24,871 bases of DNA. It comes from an uncultured Akkermansia sp. GTDB lineage: Bacteria; Verrucomicrobiota; Verrucomicrobiia; Verrucomicrobiales; Akkermansiaceae. Every line of letters starts with the position of its first letter. Position 1 is the stretch's first letter. The stretch spans positions 1-24,871 of the forward strand of contig CAJGCY010000024.1 in the NCBI GenBank assembly GCA_904501955.1. The letters run 5' to 3'. The notes beneath the pieces are model-generated. The model was not told where the DNA came from and did no database searches. It saw only the letters and a list, made by a program, of their open reading frames with translations. Positions 7,355 to 13,776 of the stretch are shown here, piece after piece. A program made the position numbers and the translations under genes.

Positions 7355-9295
7355 TTACTCTTCTAATCGGAAAATGAAAAGGCATGAGCCGAGTACTACG
7401 TCTGCACTGCGGCGTATTTTAGCGGTCTGCTGCGGCTTCAATTCAACCCCGTTGACTGCGGTGTAGAAGGTGCGCTCACTTGCTTTTTCCAGCAGCATGT
7501 AGGGGCCGCACTCGTCTTCTCCGTACGTGAGATGCAGGTGGTAGGGGGAGACGAACATATGGGGGATGCGGACCTCATTGTTCGCGTGTCTTCCTATGCG
7601 GATTTTGTCCACCTCACGCATTTGTTCGATGGGCACACTCCACGAGAAGACTCTGTCATCCTCATTGCTCAGTTTGCTTTTGATGGTGAGCTGCTTGTAG
7701 TTGAGAGAGGCCTTTTTCACTACGGAGGGGAAGGCAGCGGCCGTATTTTGCGGAGTTGCCTTCCTTTGCTTAGAGGTGGCGCTTTGGTGCTCACTGCTGC
7801 TGCGCTTACCGGTGGTGATGAAGAGGACGGCGGAAAGGGCACCCACACCCAGCAAAACGTAGGTCAATATACTGCGCACATGAGTTTTACGGTGCTGCGT
7901 CTGCTTGACCATCAGGAAAAAGTGTTTTGCCGGCTTGCCTTGGCTGTCAACAGCGATGAGTATTTCTTCCCCGGCGTGAAGATACACGCGTTTCTCCGTG
8001 AGCAGGGCTGCCGGTAGAGGCTGCTCTGCTGCGGCGTATTGCAGCTCTTGCATGCCCTTATTCGTACTTTTGAAGGCTGCAATGACGGGGGTGAATCCTT
8101 CCGTCGTGTTGAGTTTGCGCACCATAATTCGGCACAGTCCATCCGTGCGTGCCGTGTAGCTGTACCAAGCCACTTTGCCGGAGCCCCCGTTCACCACGGG
8201 AGCCGTGGCGGCTGGGCTTGCAGCGGCATTCGTGCCGATTATCCATGAGAGGTAGGTGTGGCTGTAGCTTTCATCTTCCTCCTTATCCGGCAGCAGTTCC
8301 GGTGCGTATGTTTGCAGTTGCTCGGGGTTGATACGGTAGGTTTCAAAAATGCGCTTGATGGTGTCCGGCGGCGGTAAGCGTAGGGCGTTCCCGGGGGTAT
8401 TGTTGAGTGCTGTTTCCGTACCATCCTCACAAAAGACCGCCACAACGTGCGCATGGTTTTTGACGACTTCCGCATTATTGCAGCGGTGTTCGCCATTTGC
8501 GCTTATTTCTCCGCAGGTGAACTTGTTGCTCAAGCCTTTTGCATAGCTCATGATGGTGCCATGCACGGCTGCCGCCAAGGGGTTGGCCTGTGGGCCGGGG
8601 GCTTCGCGGAACTCTTGCGGGTGCCCCGCTCCGAGCAAGTGCCCTACCTCGTGTGAGAGGGTATGGTAGCTGTCTACGGTGCTGTCTATGCCTACACAAC
8701 ACACGTAGCCTGCATTTTCAAACTCGCTTTGCCGCCGGCGTAACTCATGGATTGATTCCGGAATCGGGTGGGAAATCGGTATTTCATTGAAATAGAAGTG
8801 GTATGGATGAATAGCCAATCCGGCGGTTTCCGCATGTTTCTTCCCGGGCATGCGGTTCACCAAGATAATCACCAAATCCGCTTTTTTCTCTTTGCGTACT
8901 CTTACTGCCGTGGCATCCGCTTTATATTGTTGAATCGTGTGCCGGATGATGGCTGCCGGGAGGTCGCTCCGTAGGTCGCTCCGTATGGCGGTTAAATAGG
9001 TGCTTATTTTCGCATCAAAGTAGTACGGTTTATCGCAATAGGTGAAGCCTACGCTGTCGCTCAAGCCGGAGTTTTCCAGCAAGGCCTCGAGTTGTGCCTT
9101 CTTTGTGGCGATATGGTGTAGGGTGCCGTCCCCTTTCTGCTCCAGAGCGTCTTTGGCGCTGGTTTCCACCACAAAGAGGATGTGGATGTTTACTTTGCGC
9201 TGAGAATCAGGCACGTCTCCGCCCCAGGCTGATACCGCCAGTATGAGGCAAAGTATCAGACTGTACAGTAACGCTGCAGGGCCGCCGTGGTGCAT
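7355..9295 (-). CDS. Transmembrane metzincin protease with cytoplasmic FHA domain
   Basis: A 646-residue four-part protein. A signal peptide (about 1-25) leads into a zincin domain with HEVGHLLGAGH at 215-225, a full HExxHxxGxxH site (His215, Glu216, His219, His225), and a downstream GTIMSYA Met-turn (Met249). This marks a reprolysin/metzincin-type zinc peptidase outside the cytoplasmic membrane; paired Cys residues (199/200, 261, 272, 289) could form disulfides. Residues about 370-463 look like a PPC-type beta-sandwich (KVAWYSYTARTDGLCRIMV ... GEEILIAVD). A membrane helix (about 474-495) follows, then a cytoplasmic basic linker and an FHA domain (about 545-646; RIGRHANNEV 566-575, SPYHLHL 583-589, VNG 614-616). 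The layout fits a protease whose location or activity is tied to phospho-Thr binding inside the cell. It sits between FHA genes in the run. The physiological substrate is unknown. Confidence 0.85.
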   Translation of the reverse strand: MHHGGPAALLYSLILCLILAVSAWGGDVPDSQRKVNIHILFVVETSAKDALEQKGDGTLHHIATKKAQLEALLENSGLSDSVGFTYCDKPYYFDAKISTYLTAIRSDLRSDLPAAIIRHTIQQYKADATAVRVRKEKKADLVIILVNRMPGKKHAETAGLAIHPYHFYFNEIPISHPIPESIHELRRRQSEFENAGYVCCVGIDSTVDSYHTLSHEVGHLLGAGHPQEFREAPGPQANPLAAAVHGTIMSYAKGLSNKFTCGEISANGEHRCNNAEVVKNHAHVVAVFCEDGTETALNNTPGNALRLPPPDTIKRIFETYRINPEQLQTYAPELLPDKEEDESYSHTYLSWIIGTNAAASPAATAPVVNGGSGKVAWYSYTARTDGLCRIMVRKLNTTEGFTPVIAAFKSTNKGMQELQYAAAEQPLPAALLTEKRVYLHAGEEILIAVDSQGKPAKHFFLMVKQTQHRKTHVRSILTYVLLGVGALSAVLFITTGKRSSSEHQSATSKQRKATPQNTAAAFPSVVKKASLNYKQLTIKSKLSNEDDRVFSWSVPIEQMREVDKIRIGRHANNEVRIPHMFVSPYHLHLTYGEDECGPYMLLEKASERTFYTAVNGVELKPQQTAKIRRSADVVLGSCLFIFRLEE

Positions 9296-9338
9296 GAAAA
9301 AAATGAGGGGAAGGGGCGTCTTTTCTTACAGAGTCCGT

Positions 9339-9716
9339 TTACCAAAGCGGGCGGAAGCGGATTTCTCCCGTGTGGGGGTCTCGCTCCCATACGCCCTCCG
9401 GCCTGATGATGTCCGTGATGTCTGCTTGCTTGACCACGATGGTCTTGTTCAGGAGCGCTTCCAAGGTTGTGTTGAATCTGCCGAATCGTATGTCCTCCGT
9501 CTCATGTACTTCGGCGGTCGTAATGCGTACCCAAGAGCCATTGCGGTATACGAAGGTGCCGTTCGTGCTGTCGAGGTCGCTGACGTAGTAGTAACCGCTC
9601 CCCCGTGATGATTTGGTGATGGAGGCATGTCGGCGGCTCAGTGTATCATACCCGGGACCGTTGGGGATGATGTCTGCCGGGGCTGTACGCCCGATGATGT
9701 ATTGAGATTGCTTCAT
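9339..9716 (-). CDS. Small stand-alone FHA-domain protein
   Basis: A 125-residue protein that is mostly one FHA domain. All hallmark motifs are present: IIGR (7-10, phosphate-contacting Arg), LSRRHA (26-31) and DLDSTNGTF (47-55). It has no signal peptide or membrane span, so it is a cytoplasmic phospho-Thr reader, probably an adaptor between kinase targets and the ExbBD-like or protease components. A tail of about 40 residues (KTIVVKQADITDIIRPEG...) follows the fold and could be an interaction segment. The start is within 10 bases of the alternative end of the ExbD-like gene (9726), consistent with tight operon packing. Confidence 0.88.
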   Translation of the reverse strand: MKQSQYIIGRTAPADIIPNGPGYDTLSRRHASITKSSRGSGYYYVSDLDSTNGTFVYRNGSWVRITTAEVHETEDIRFGRFNTTLEALLNKTIVVKQADITDIIRPEGVWERDPHTGEIRFRPLW

Positions 9717-9725
9717 GCTGCGATG

Positions 9726-9800
9726 CTAGAATTTCAGAAGTTTATGGTTAGGGGTGATGCACACGTTGCCGTCCGGTGTTACCTCCAGCTCGTTTTGTCG
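9726..9800 (-). other. Frameshifted 3' extension of the ExbD-like gene
   Basis: In the annotated frame the protein ends LEVTADGSVSITYAVKDENDKTSWR at 9779. Shifting frame at the A-run of the coding strand (plus-strand TTTT, 9793-9796) gives ELEVTPDGNVCITPNHKL and a stop at 9726-9728. The two LEVT-DG-V-IT segments are a tandem duplication at DNA level (about 9749-9790 and 9826-9860). Restoring one A would join them. It may be a real frameshift, a sequence error or programmed slippage. Confidence 0.55.
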
Positions 9801-10501
9801 TTTTCGTCTTTGACTGCGTAAGTGATGCTCACGCTGCCGTCCGCTGTTACCTCCAGCGTGGCCAGTTCACGTGCGTGGTCTTTGATGAACTTGTTCCACC
9901 CGTCACCCGTGAGCACTGTACAGTCGTTTTCAATTTTCGTTTGTTGGATTTCGTTTATGGGGATGGTGATGGTAAACTGTTCCGGTTTGCCGTTGCTGTG
10001 GGTGATGTAGAGGTGGAGCCTCAAGCTGTCCACGTTGTAATCGGGTGTGCTCTGATTCCCCGCAATTTCCGCCACGGCGGTCTGTGAGGTGATGAGGTGT
10101 ACTCGGGTGTAGATGCGGTAGGTTTCACCGGGGGTGAGCTCGGGGCTTATCCACGTTTCGCACCCGGTGTTACGGGCATCACCCAGGTGCCCGGCTTCAT
10201 CTGCTGTGGGAGGGCCGGAGTAGGTGCTATACAGTTTTGCAGCTTTGCCCGGGACTTCTTTCACTACGTATAAATCCACATCATGCGCACCCCTCAGCGA
10301 CTCCCCGTTGGTGGCAAGCTTATGCTCCCAGGTAAGGTTGACGGTGCACGTGCGAGCCTGCTTGCTCGGTGCGGATTCATCGGGCTTGGCGTAATAGGGG
10401 AAGATGACGAAACAGAGAATCATGAACACACCCAGCGCGGAACAGAATAAATCCAGCGCTGAGAGCGTAAAGATGTTGAAATCTCTGTGTTTCTTTTTCA
10501 T
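9779..10501 (-). CDS. ExbD/TolR-like membrane protein with DUF2135-like outer domain
   Basis: 240 residues from the second Met, chosen because GGGGAGGC lies just before its ATG, one of the few clear ribosome-binding sites here. MKKKHRDFNIFTLSALDLF leads into one membrane helix (about 8-33) carrying Asp17 in its first half, as in ExbD, TolR and MotB, where that Asp takes part in proton flow. The outer part (about 45-235) is not the usual ExbD periplasmic domain. It has HDVDLYVVKE ... GDARNTGCETWISPELTPGETYRIYTRVHL, resembling a DUF2135/YfaP-type beta-sandwich (inference). No peptidoglycan-binding OmpA motif is seen. It pairs with the ExbB-like gene upstream. The 3' end looks frameshifted: another frame continues to 9726 and repeats LEVTxDGxVxIT. 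Confidence 0.75.
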   Translation of the reverse strand: MKKKHRDFNIFTLSALDLFCSALGVFMILCFVIFPYYAKPDESAPSKQARTCTVNLTWEHKLATNGESLRGAHDVDLYVVKEVPGKAAKLYSTYSGPPTADEAGHLGDARNTGCETWISPELTPGETYRIYTRVHLITSQTAVAEIAGNQSTPDYNVDSLRLHLYITHSNGKPEQFTITIPINEIQQTKIENDCTVLTGDGWNKFIKDHARELATLEVTADGSVSITYAVKDENDKTSWR

Positions 10502-10564
10502 GGCCTGCCTCCCCTGTGCCAAACCCGCATTCTGCGAAAAAAAAGGGGGAATAACTGTTTGCTT

Positions 10565-10593
10565 ACTATATCTTATTTCAGCCTTTGTGTACA
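10565..10593 (-). promoter_or_regulatory. Possible internal promoter before the ExbD-like gene
   Basis: TGTACA (10588-10593) and TATAGT (10565-10570) are 17 bases apart on the minus strand, matching 4 and 5 of 6 consensus bases. The predicted start near 10558 leaves a leader of about 57 nt carrying the GGGGAGGC site. The 94-base gap is wide for this otherwise packed run. Confidence 0.35.
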
Positions 10594-10595
10594 GC

Positions 10596-10730
10596 TCATT
10601 TTTCGCAGTGGGGTGCCACTTGCTGCTGCTCCTCCTCCGGCAGATTGCGGATGATTAAGGCGGCAAGTGAAAACACCCCCATGGTGACGGTGCATATAAG
10701 TGCAAAAATGATGAGTTTCTTTTCTGACAT
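10596..10730 (-). CDS. 44-residue single-TM small protein in the FHA/ExbBD run
   Basis: A short reading frame starts MSEKKLIIFALICT and ends APHCEK, with stop TGA at 10596-10598. Residues about 6-27 form one membrane helix, preceded by a Ser/Glu/Lys/Lys start and followed by an Arg and an acidic/Gln-rich stretch (NLPEEEQQQ). It fills most of the otherwise empty gap between the TM-FHA gene (ends 10764) and the ExbD-like gene. The strand, the helix layout and the position in the run support a real gene, possibly a small subunit of the ExbBD-like complex. There is no recognisable family and no clear Shine-Dalgarno sequence, so some doubt remains. Confidence 0.6.
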   Translation of the reverse strand: MSEKKLIIFALICTVTMGVFSLAALIIRNLPEEEQQQVAPHCEK

Positions 10731-10763
10731 AAGCTTGCGTTTCGGGCTGTTGTGCCTCCCTGT

Positions 10764-11468
10764 TTATTGCGCGGGAAAAAGCAGGGTGAAGAGACTTTGA
10801 CCGAGGCGGATGGCATCCCCATCTCTCAGTTTAACCTCTCTGTTGCCGGTAAGTTTTTCATTGTTGACGAAGGTGCCGTTGCGGGAGTTTTTGTCGCTCA
10901 GGCAAATGGCCATGCCATCCGCGTCATTGCTGATGGACAGTACGGCATGCACACCGGAAATGGTGGAGTCTTGTATGTGGATGTCCGTCATCTCCTTCGT
11001 ACGGCCGATGTATAATCGCTCACGCTCCGTCAGCACCGCAAGCTCTATGGTGTATTGCGCCGTCTCGCGGTTGGAGAGCATGCCGACGAGTAAGATGGTT
11101 CCGGGCTCCACCGTGGGACTCGCCTTGCGTATGGTGTCGTATTTCTTTTCGTGCTCGAATTTGATCGTAGGGGAAGAGAAGTTTGCTCCATTAAAGGTCA
11201 GCAGCTCTTTCGCGCTATCGGCGGTTTGGTCGTACGTCGGGGCTTCTTCTTCCTCCGGCTCGGCTGCGTTGCTGCGCTTGAGCATGGTGGTGAGGTAAAT
11301 GGTCAGCAGCAGGGAGATGATGAAGACAAGACCCAGCACCACGTCCACCGCGTCCCATGCGCTGCCTCCGGCAGGCGTCTGTACTTGCCCCATGGTCGCA
11401 GCCTCACTTTGCCGGCTGAGGGTAAGGCAGCAAGCTGCAAGAATGATTAAAAGTTTATTTGATTGCAT
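10764..11468 (-). CDS. Membrane-anchored FHA-domain protein
   Basis: A 234-residue protein with a signal-peptide-like segment (about 1-23), a short outer stretch, a membrane helix (about 40-62), a basic then acidic linker (LKRSNAAEPEEEE) and a linker of about 70 residues leading to a C-terminal FHA domain (about 140-234). FHA hallmarks are YIGR (153-156), STISGVHA (168-175) and DKNSRNGTF (192-200), so phospho-Thr binding should be intact. The FHA domain is predicted to face the cytoplasm. Its start overlaps the ExbB-like stop by 14 bases, suggesting translational coupling and a stoichiometric partnership with the channel subunit. It may dock a phosphorylated protein onto the ExbBD-like complex. 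Confidence 0.87.
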   Translation of the reverse strand: MQSNKLLIILAACCLTLSRQSEAATMGQVQTPAGGSAWDAVDVVLGLVFIISLLLTIYLTTMLKRSNAAEPEEEEAPTYDQTADSAKELLTFNGANFSSPTIKFEHEKKYDTIRKASPTVEPGTILLVGMLSNRETAQYTIELAVLTERERLYIGRTKEMTDIHIQDSTISGVHAVLSISNDADGMAICLSDKNSRNGTFVNNEKLTGNREVKLRDGDAIRLGQSLFTLLFPAQ

Positions 11469-12279
11469 GGCTCGGGAGAATTTCTTTTTTGTTGTACAGG
11501 CGGTTAATGAAGTTGATGGTGCAGTACTGGGCGCAGCGGTTCAGGTAGCTTTCTTCTTTGCCTTGCACCAAGTGCATGAACCACATCAAGATGCACGACA
11601 TGATAAGCGCCAGCAGCGTGGTCCAGAAGGCCACGCTCATGCTGCTGATGACGGAGGGCAGCAAGTCTTTATTGGTGGGGTCTAAGTCGGAGGCCACACT
11701 CAGCGCCTTCAGAATCCCCCATACCGTGCCGATGAACCCGAGTGTCGGCAGCAACCAAGCGACATAACGCGTCATGTTGTATCCGAGGTCTATTTCCGTT
11801 TGTCGGTTTTCCACCTCATCGTGAAGCACGGCGTTGGCCATCTCTACGGAGCGCGTCAACTGCACTTGCGAGGCCATCAGCCCGATGAGCGAGCCCAAGT
11901 GGCCGGTGGCATTGAGCTTGCTGATGCGTCTGTGCAGCCCCGGCATTTCGTTGACGGTGAGCAGCTGATTCGGTTCCTCCGGCAAGAGTTGCATGTGGAG
12001 TTCTTTTTGCGTGTTTTTGAGGATTGCCCAGCGGATGAATAACTGGCTCATGCCGCAGAAAAAGGCAATCCACATGGCATTTTGCGCCGCAAATATGTTG
12101 ATTTCTCCCGTCGCTTCCTGCTTGTCCACCAAAAAACAAGCCAGCCACCCCGGCAGGGGTAGGGTATTACACAGCATGATGACCAGCAATGCCAATGACA
12201 CGGCCATGCACATGGCTATGCCGTGTAGCCGGCGAAGCTGTTTGCGCTCTTGTTCTTGTTTCTGTGCGGAGGGGTACAT
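11455..12279 (-). CDS. MotA/TolQ/ExbB-family proton-channel protein
   Basis: A 274-residue protein with four predicted membrane helices (about 20-38, 65-84, 171-195, 212-237). The third contains LPTLGFIGTVWGIL and the fourth SVAFWTTLLALI, the paired-helix signature of the MotA/TolQ/ExbB family, which forms a pentameric channel around two ExbD/TolR/MotB-type helices and uses ion flow to do mechanical work. A cytoplasmic loop of about 85 residues links helices 2 and 3. The order channel, FHA-TM, small TM, ExbD-like suggests one complex with phospho-Thr control. The start is 30 bases after pflA. No TonB or Pal gene is in the window, so this is probably not the standard Tol or Ton system. Confidence 0.85.
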   Translation of the reverse strand: MYPSAQKQEQERKQLRRLHGIAMCMAVSLALLVIMLCNTLPLPGWLACFLVDKQEATGEINIFAAQNAMWIAFFCGMSQLFIRWAILKNTQKELHMQLLPEEPNQLLTVNEMPGLHRRISKLNATGHLGSLIGLMASQVQLTRSVEMANAVLHDEVENRQTEIDLGYNMTRYVAWLLPTLGFIGTVWGILKALSVASDLDPTNKDLLPSVISSMSVAFWTTLLALIMSCILMWFMHLVQGKEESYLNRCAQYCTINFINRLYNKKEILPSHAIK

Positions 12280-12309
12280 GTGCGTCTTTTTTTTGCTTGC
12301 TATGGGGCT

Positions 12310-13047
12310 TCAGCGTGTGCAGTCGGCAAATCCGTTGGTGCGGAAGAGGTCGCGCACGGCGTTGGTGAGCTCGGGTTCGGGCGGCTCGGTGTCCGCCAAG
12401 GAGTAGGTGAGCCCCAGCTCCGCCCATTTGAACTTGCCCATCTGGTGGAAGGGCAGCACGTCCACGCGCTCTATGTTGCCCAAGCCGTGGGCATAGCGCG
12501 CGAGTTTCTCGATGTCTGCCAAGTTGTCCGTCCAGCCCGGCACGAGCACGTAGCGCAGCCACACGGGCTTCTTCATCTCTGCCAAGCGCTCGGCGAACTC
12601 GAGGGTGGGCTGCAGGTCTTGCCCGGTGAGCTTGCGGTATTGCGTGCTGTCCCAAGCTTTGATATCCAGCAGCACCAGGTCCGTGGCTGCCAGCAGGGCG
12701 TCATCCGCCTGTGCGCCGAGGTGCCCGGAGGTGTCGATGCAGGTGTGCAGCCCTTTCTCCTTGCATGCCTGTAAGATGGCGCGGGTGAACTCCGGCTGGA
12801 AGAGGGGGTCGCCACCGGAGATGGTGACACCGCCGCCCGCCGCCTTGATGAATGACTCGTAGCGCCCAATCTCTTCCATCACATCCTCTACGGTGCGCTC
12901 CTTACCGCTGCATTTGAATGAGGTGTCAGGGTTGTGGCAATAGCGGCAGCGCAGGCTGCACCCCGCTAAGAACAGGATGAAGCGAATCCCGGGACCGTCT
13001 ACCGTGCCGCAGGATTCTACCGAGTGAACTGAACCGATGAGTGACAT
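12310..13047 (-). CDS. pflA: Pyruvate formate-lyase-activating enzyme (radical SAM)
   Basis: A 245-residue glycyl-radical-enzyme activase. CSLRCRYC (30-37) supplies the three Cys that bind the 4Fe-4S cluster, GTVDGPGIRFILFLAGC is the typical PflA N-terminus, and GGGVTISGGDPLFQ is the radical SAM glycine-rich motif. The length matches PflA (about 245) and lacks the extra ferredoxin insert of longer activases. It makes a 5'-deoxyadenosyl radical from SAM to place a glycyl radical on pyruvate formate-lyase during anaerobic growth. No pflB is visible in the window. It lies 30 bases after hpt and 30 before the ExbB-like gene, so it may share a transcript with both. Confidence 0.9.
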   Translation of the reverse strand: MSLIGSVHSVESCGTVDGPGIRFILFLAGCSLRCRYCHNPDTSFKCSGKERTVEDVMEEIGRYESFIKAAGGGVTISGGDPLFQPEFTRAILQACKEKGLHTCIDTSGHLGAQADDALLAATDLVLLDIKAWDSTQYRKLTGQDLQPTLEFAERLAEMKKPVWLRYVLVPGWTDNLADIEKLARYAHGLGNIERVDVLPFHQMGKFKWAELGLTYSLADTEPPEPELTNAVRDLFRTNGFADCTR

Positions 13048-13077
13048 GACAGGATATTGCAGAGTTGTTTTTTGTGA

Positions 13078-13590
13078 TTAGGATTCGATGTAGCCGATGT
13101 AGGGCAGGTTACGGTATTTGCCGTTGAAGTCCAGCCCGTAGCCTACCAAGAAGAGGTTGTCGCAGTGCAGGGCGCAGAAGTCCGCCTCGCAGTCATGCTC
13201 GCGGCGCCCGGATTTGGTAACCGCCACGGTAGAGGCTACGTCCTTTGCCCCCATGGCGCGCAGGGCGGTGCACACCTCTTTCATGGTGAGCCCGGTGTCC
13301 AGCACGTCATCAATTACCAGCACATTTTTGCCACTGCACTCAGGCAGGGCGCTGTGCCACTTGAGCTTGCCCGTGCTGTCCGTCCCTTCATAGCTGGAGA
13401 TGCGCAGCGTTTGCAGCTCGAAATTGCAGGGCAGCAGTCGCAGCAAATCCGCAGCATACCATACGGCGCCGTTCAGCAGGCACAGCGCCACCACCGGCTC
13501 CTCCGCGCCGAATCGTGCCTCTATTTCTCGGGCTACGCGCTTGGTGGCGTTCTGTATCTCTTCCTCCGTGTAGAGAGGGTGGATGTCCAT
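13078..13590 (-). CDS. hpt: Hypoxanthine phosphoribosyltransferase
   Basis: A 170-residue purine salvage enzyme that converts hypoxanthine or guanine and PRPP to IMP or GMP. The PRPP-binding loop NVLVIDDVLDTGLTM (89-103) is intact with Asp94/Asp95. LLNGAVWYAADLL (38-50), the flexible-loop SSYEGT (65-70) and the C-terminal FLVGYGLDFNGKYRNLPYIG (147-166) are all typical of bacterial Hpt. Length is normal. A promoter with a perfect -35 lies at 13690-13718, giving a leader of about 93 nt that holds a short overlapping reading frame. pflA follows after 30 bases. Confidence 0.94.
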   Translation of the reverse strand: MDIHPLYTEEEIQNATKRVAREIEARFGAEEPVVALCLLNGAVWYAADLLRLLPCNFELQTLRISSYEGTDSTGKLKWHSALPECSGKNVLVIDDVLDTGLTMKEVCTALRAMGAKDVASTVAVTKSGRREHDCEADFCALHCDNLFLVGYGLDFNGKYRNLPYIGYIES

Positions 13591-13676
13591 ATGGTTTCTT
13601 GTACGTGTTGATGCTGTTTGGCGGTGCTGCCGTTTGCCACCGCCGCCTCTGCGGGTGTGAAGCCTTGCGCCCTCAT
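13533..13676 (-). other. Short upstream reading frame overlapping the hpt start
   Basis: A 47-codon frame starts MRAQGFTPAEAAVANG and overlaps the first 58 bases of hpt in another frame. Its ATG is only about 7 nt from the predicted transcript start. Whether it is translated is unknown; it may be chance. Confidence 0.25.
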
Positions 13677-13689
13677 TTTGCCCGCACCC

Positions 13690-13718
13690 ATTGAACCAGA
13701 AATACCTCTGAATGTCAA
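13690..13718 (-). promoter_or_regulatory. Candidate promoter of hpt
   Basis: TTGACA (13713-13718, perfect consensus) and TTCAAT (13690-13695, 4 of 6) are 17 bases apart on the minus strand, in the 177-base gap upstream of hpt. Predicted start near 13683. Confidence 0.55.
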
Positions 13719-13754
13719 ACTCAAACTGCCGTTATGGCAGGCTCTCCGCCTCGC

Positions 13755-13776
13755 GCCAACTTCCACTTTATCGGGA
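13755..13776. repeat. Degenerate single end of the TIR repeat family
   Basis: GCCAACTTCCACTTTATCGG matches the right end of the repeat family (GCCAACTTCCGATTTATCGG at 123-142) with two mismatches. No matching opposite end is visible between here and hpt. On the minus strand its CGATAA provides the last codon and TAA stop of the small SGNH gene. Confidence 0.55.

Noticed and set aside
1162..12279. Type VI secretion regulatory locus (PpkA, PppA, Fha)
   Set aside because: Kinase, PP2C and FHA are present but no sheath, baseplate, Hcp, VgrG or ClpV-type gene is visible in the window.
9779..12279. Zorya-type anti-phage system or standard Tol/Ton system
   Set aside because: An ExbBD/MotAB-like pair is present, but there is no helicase or nuclease partner as in Zorya, no OmpA-like domain on the ExbD-like protein, and no TonB, TolA, TolB or Pal gene.
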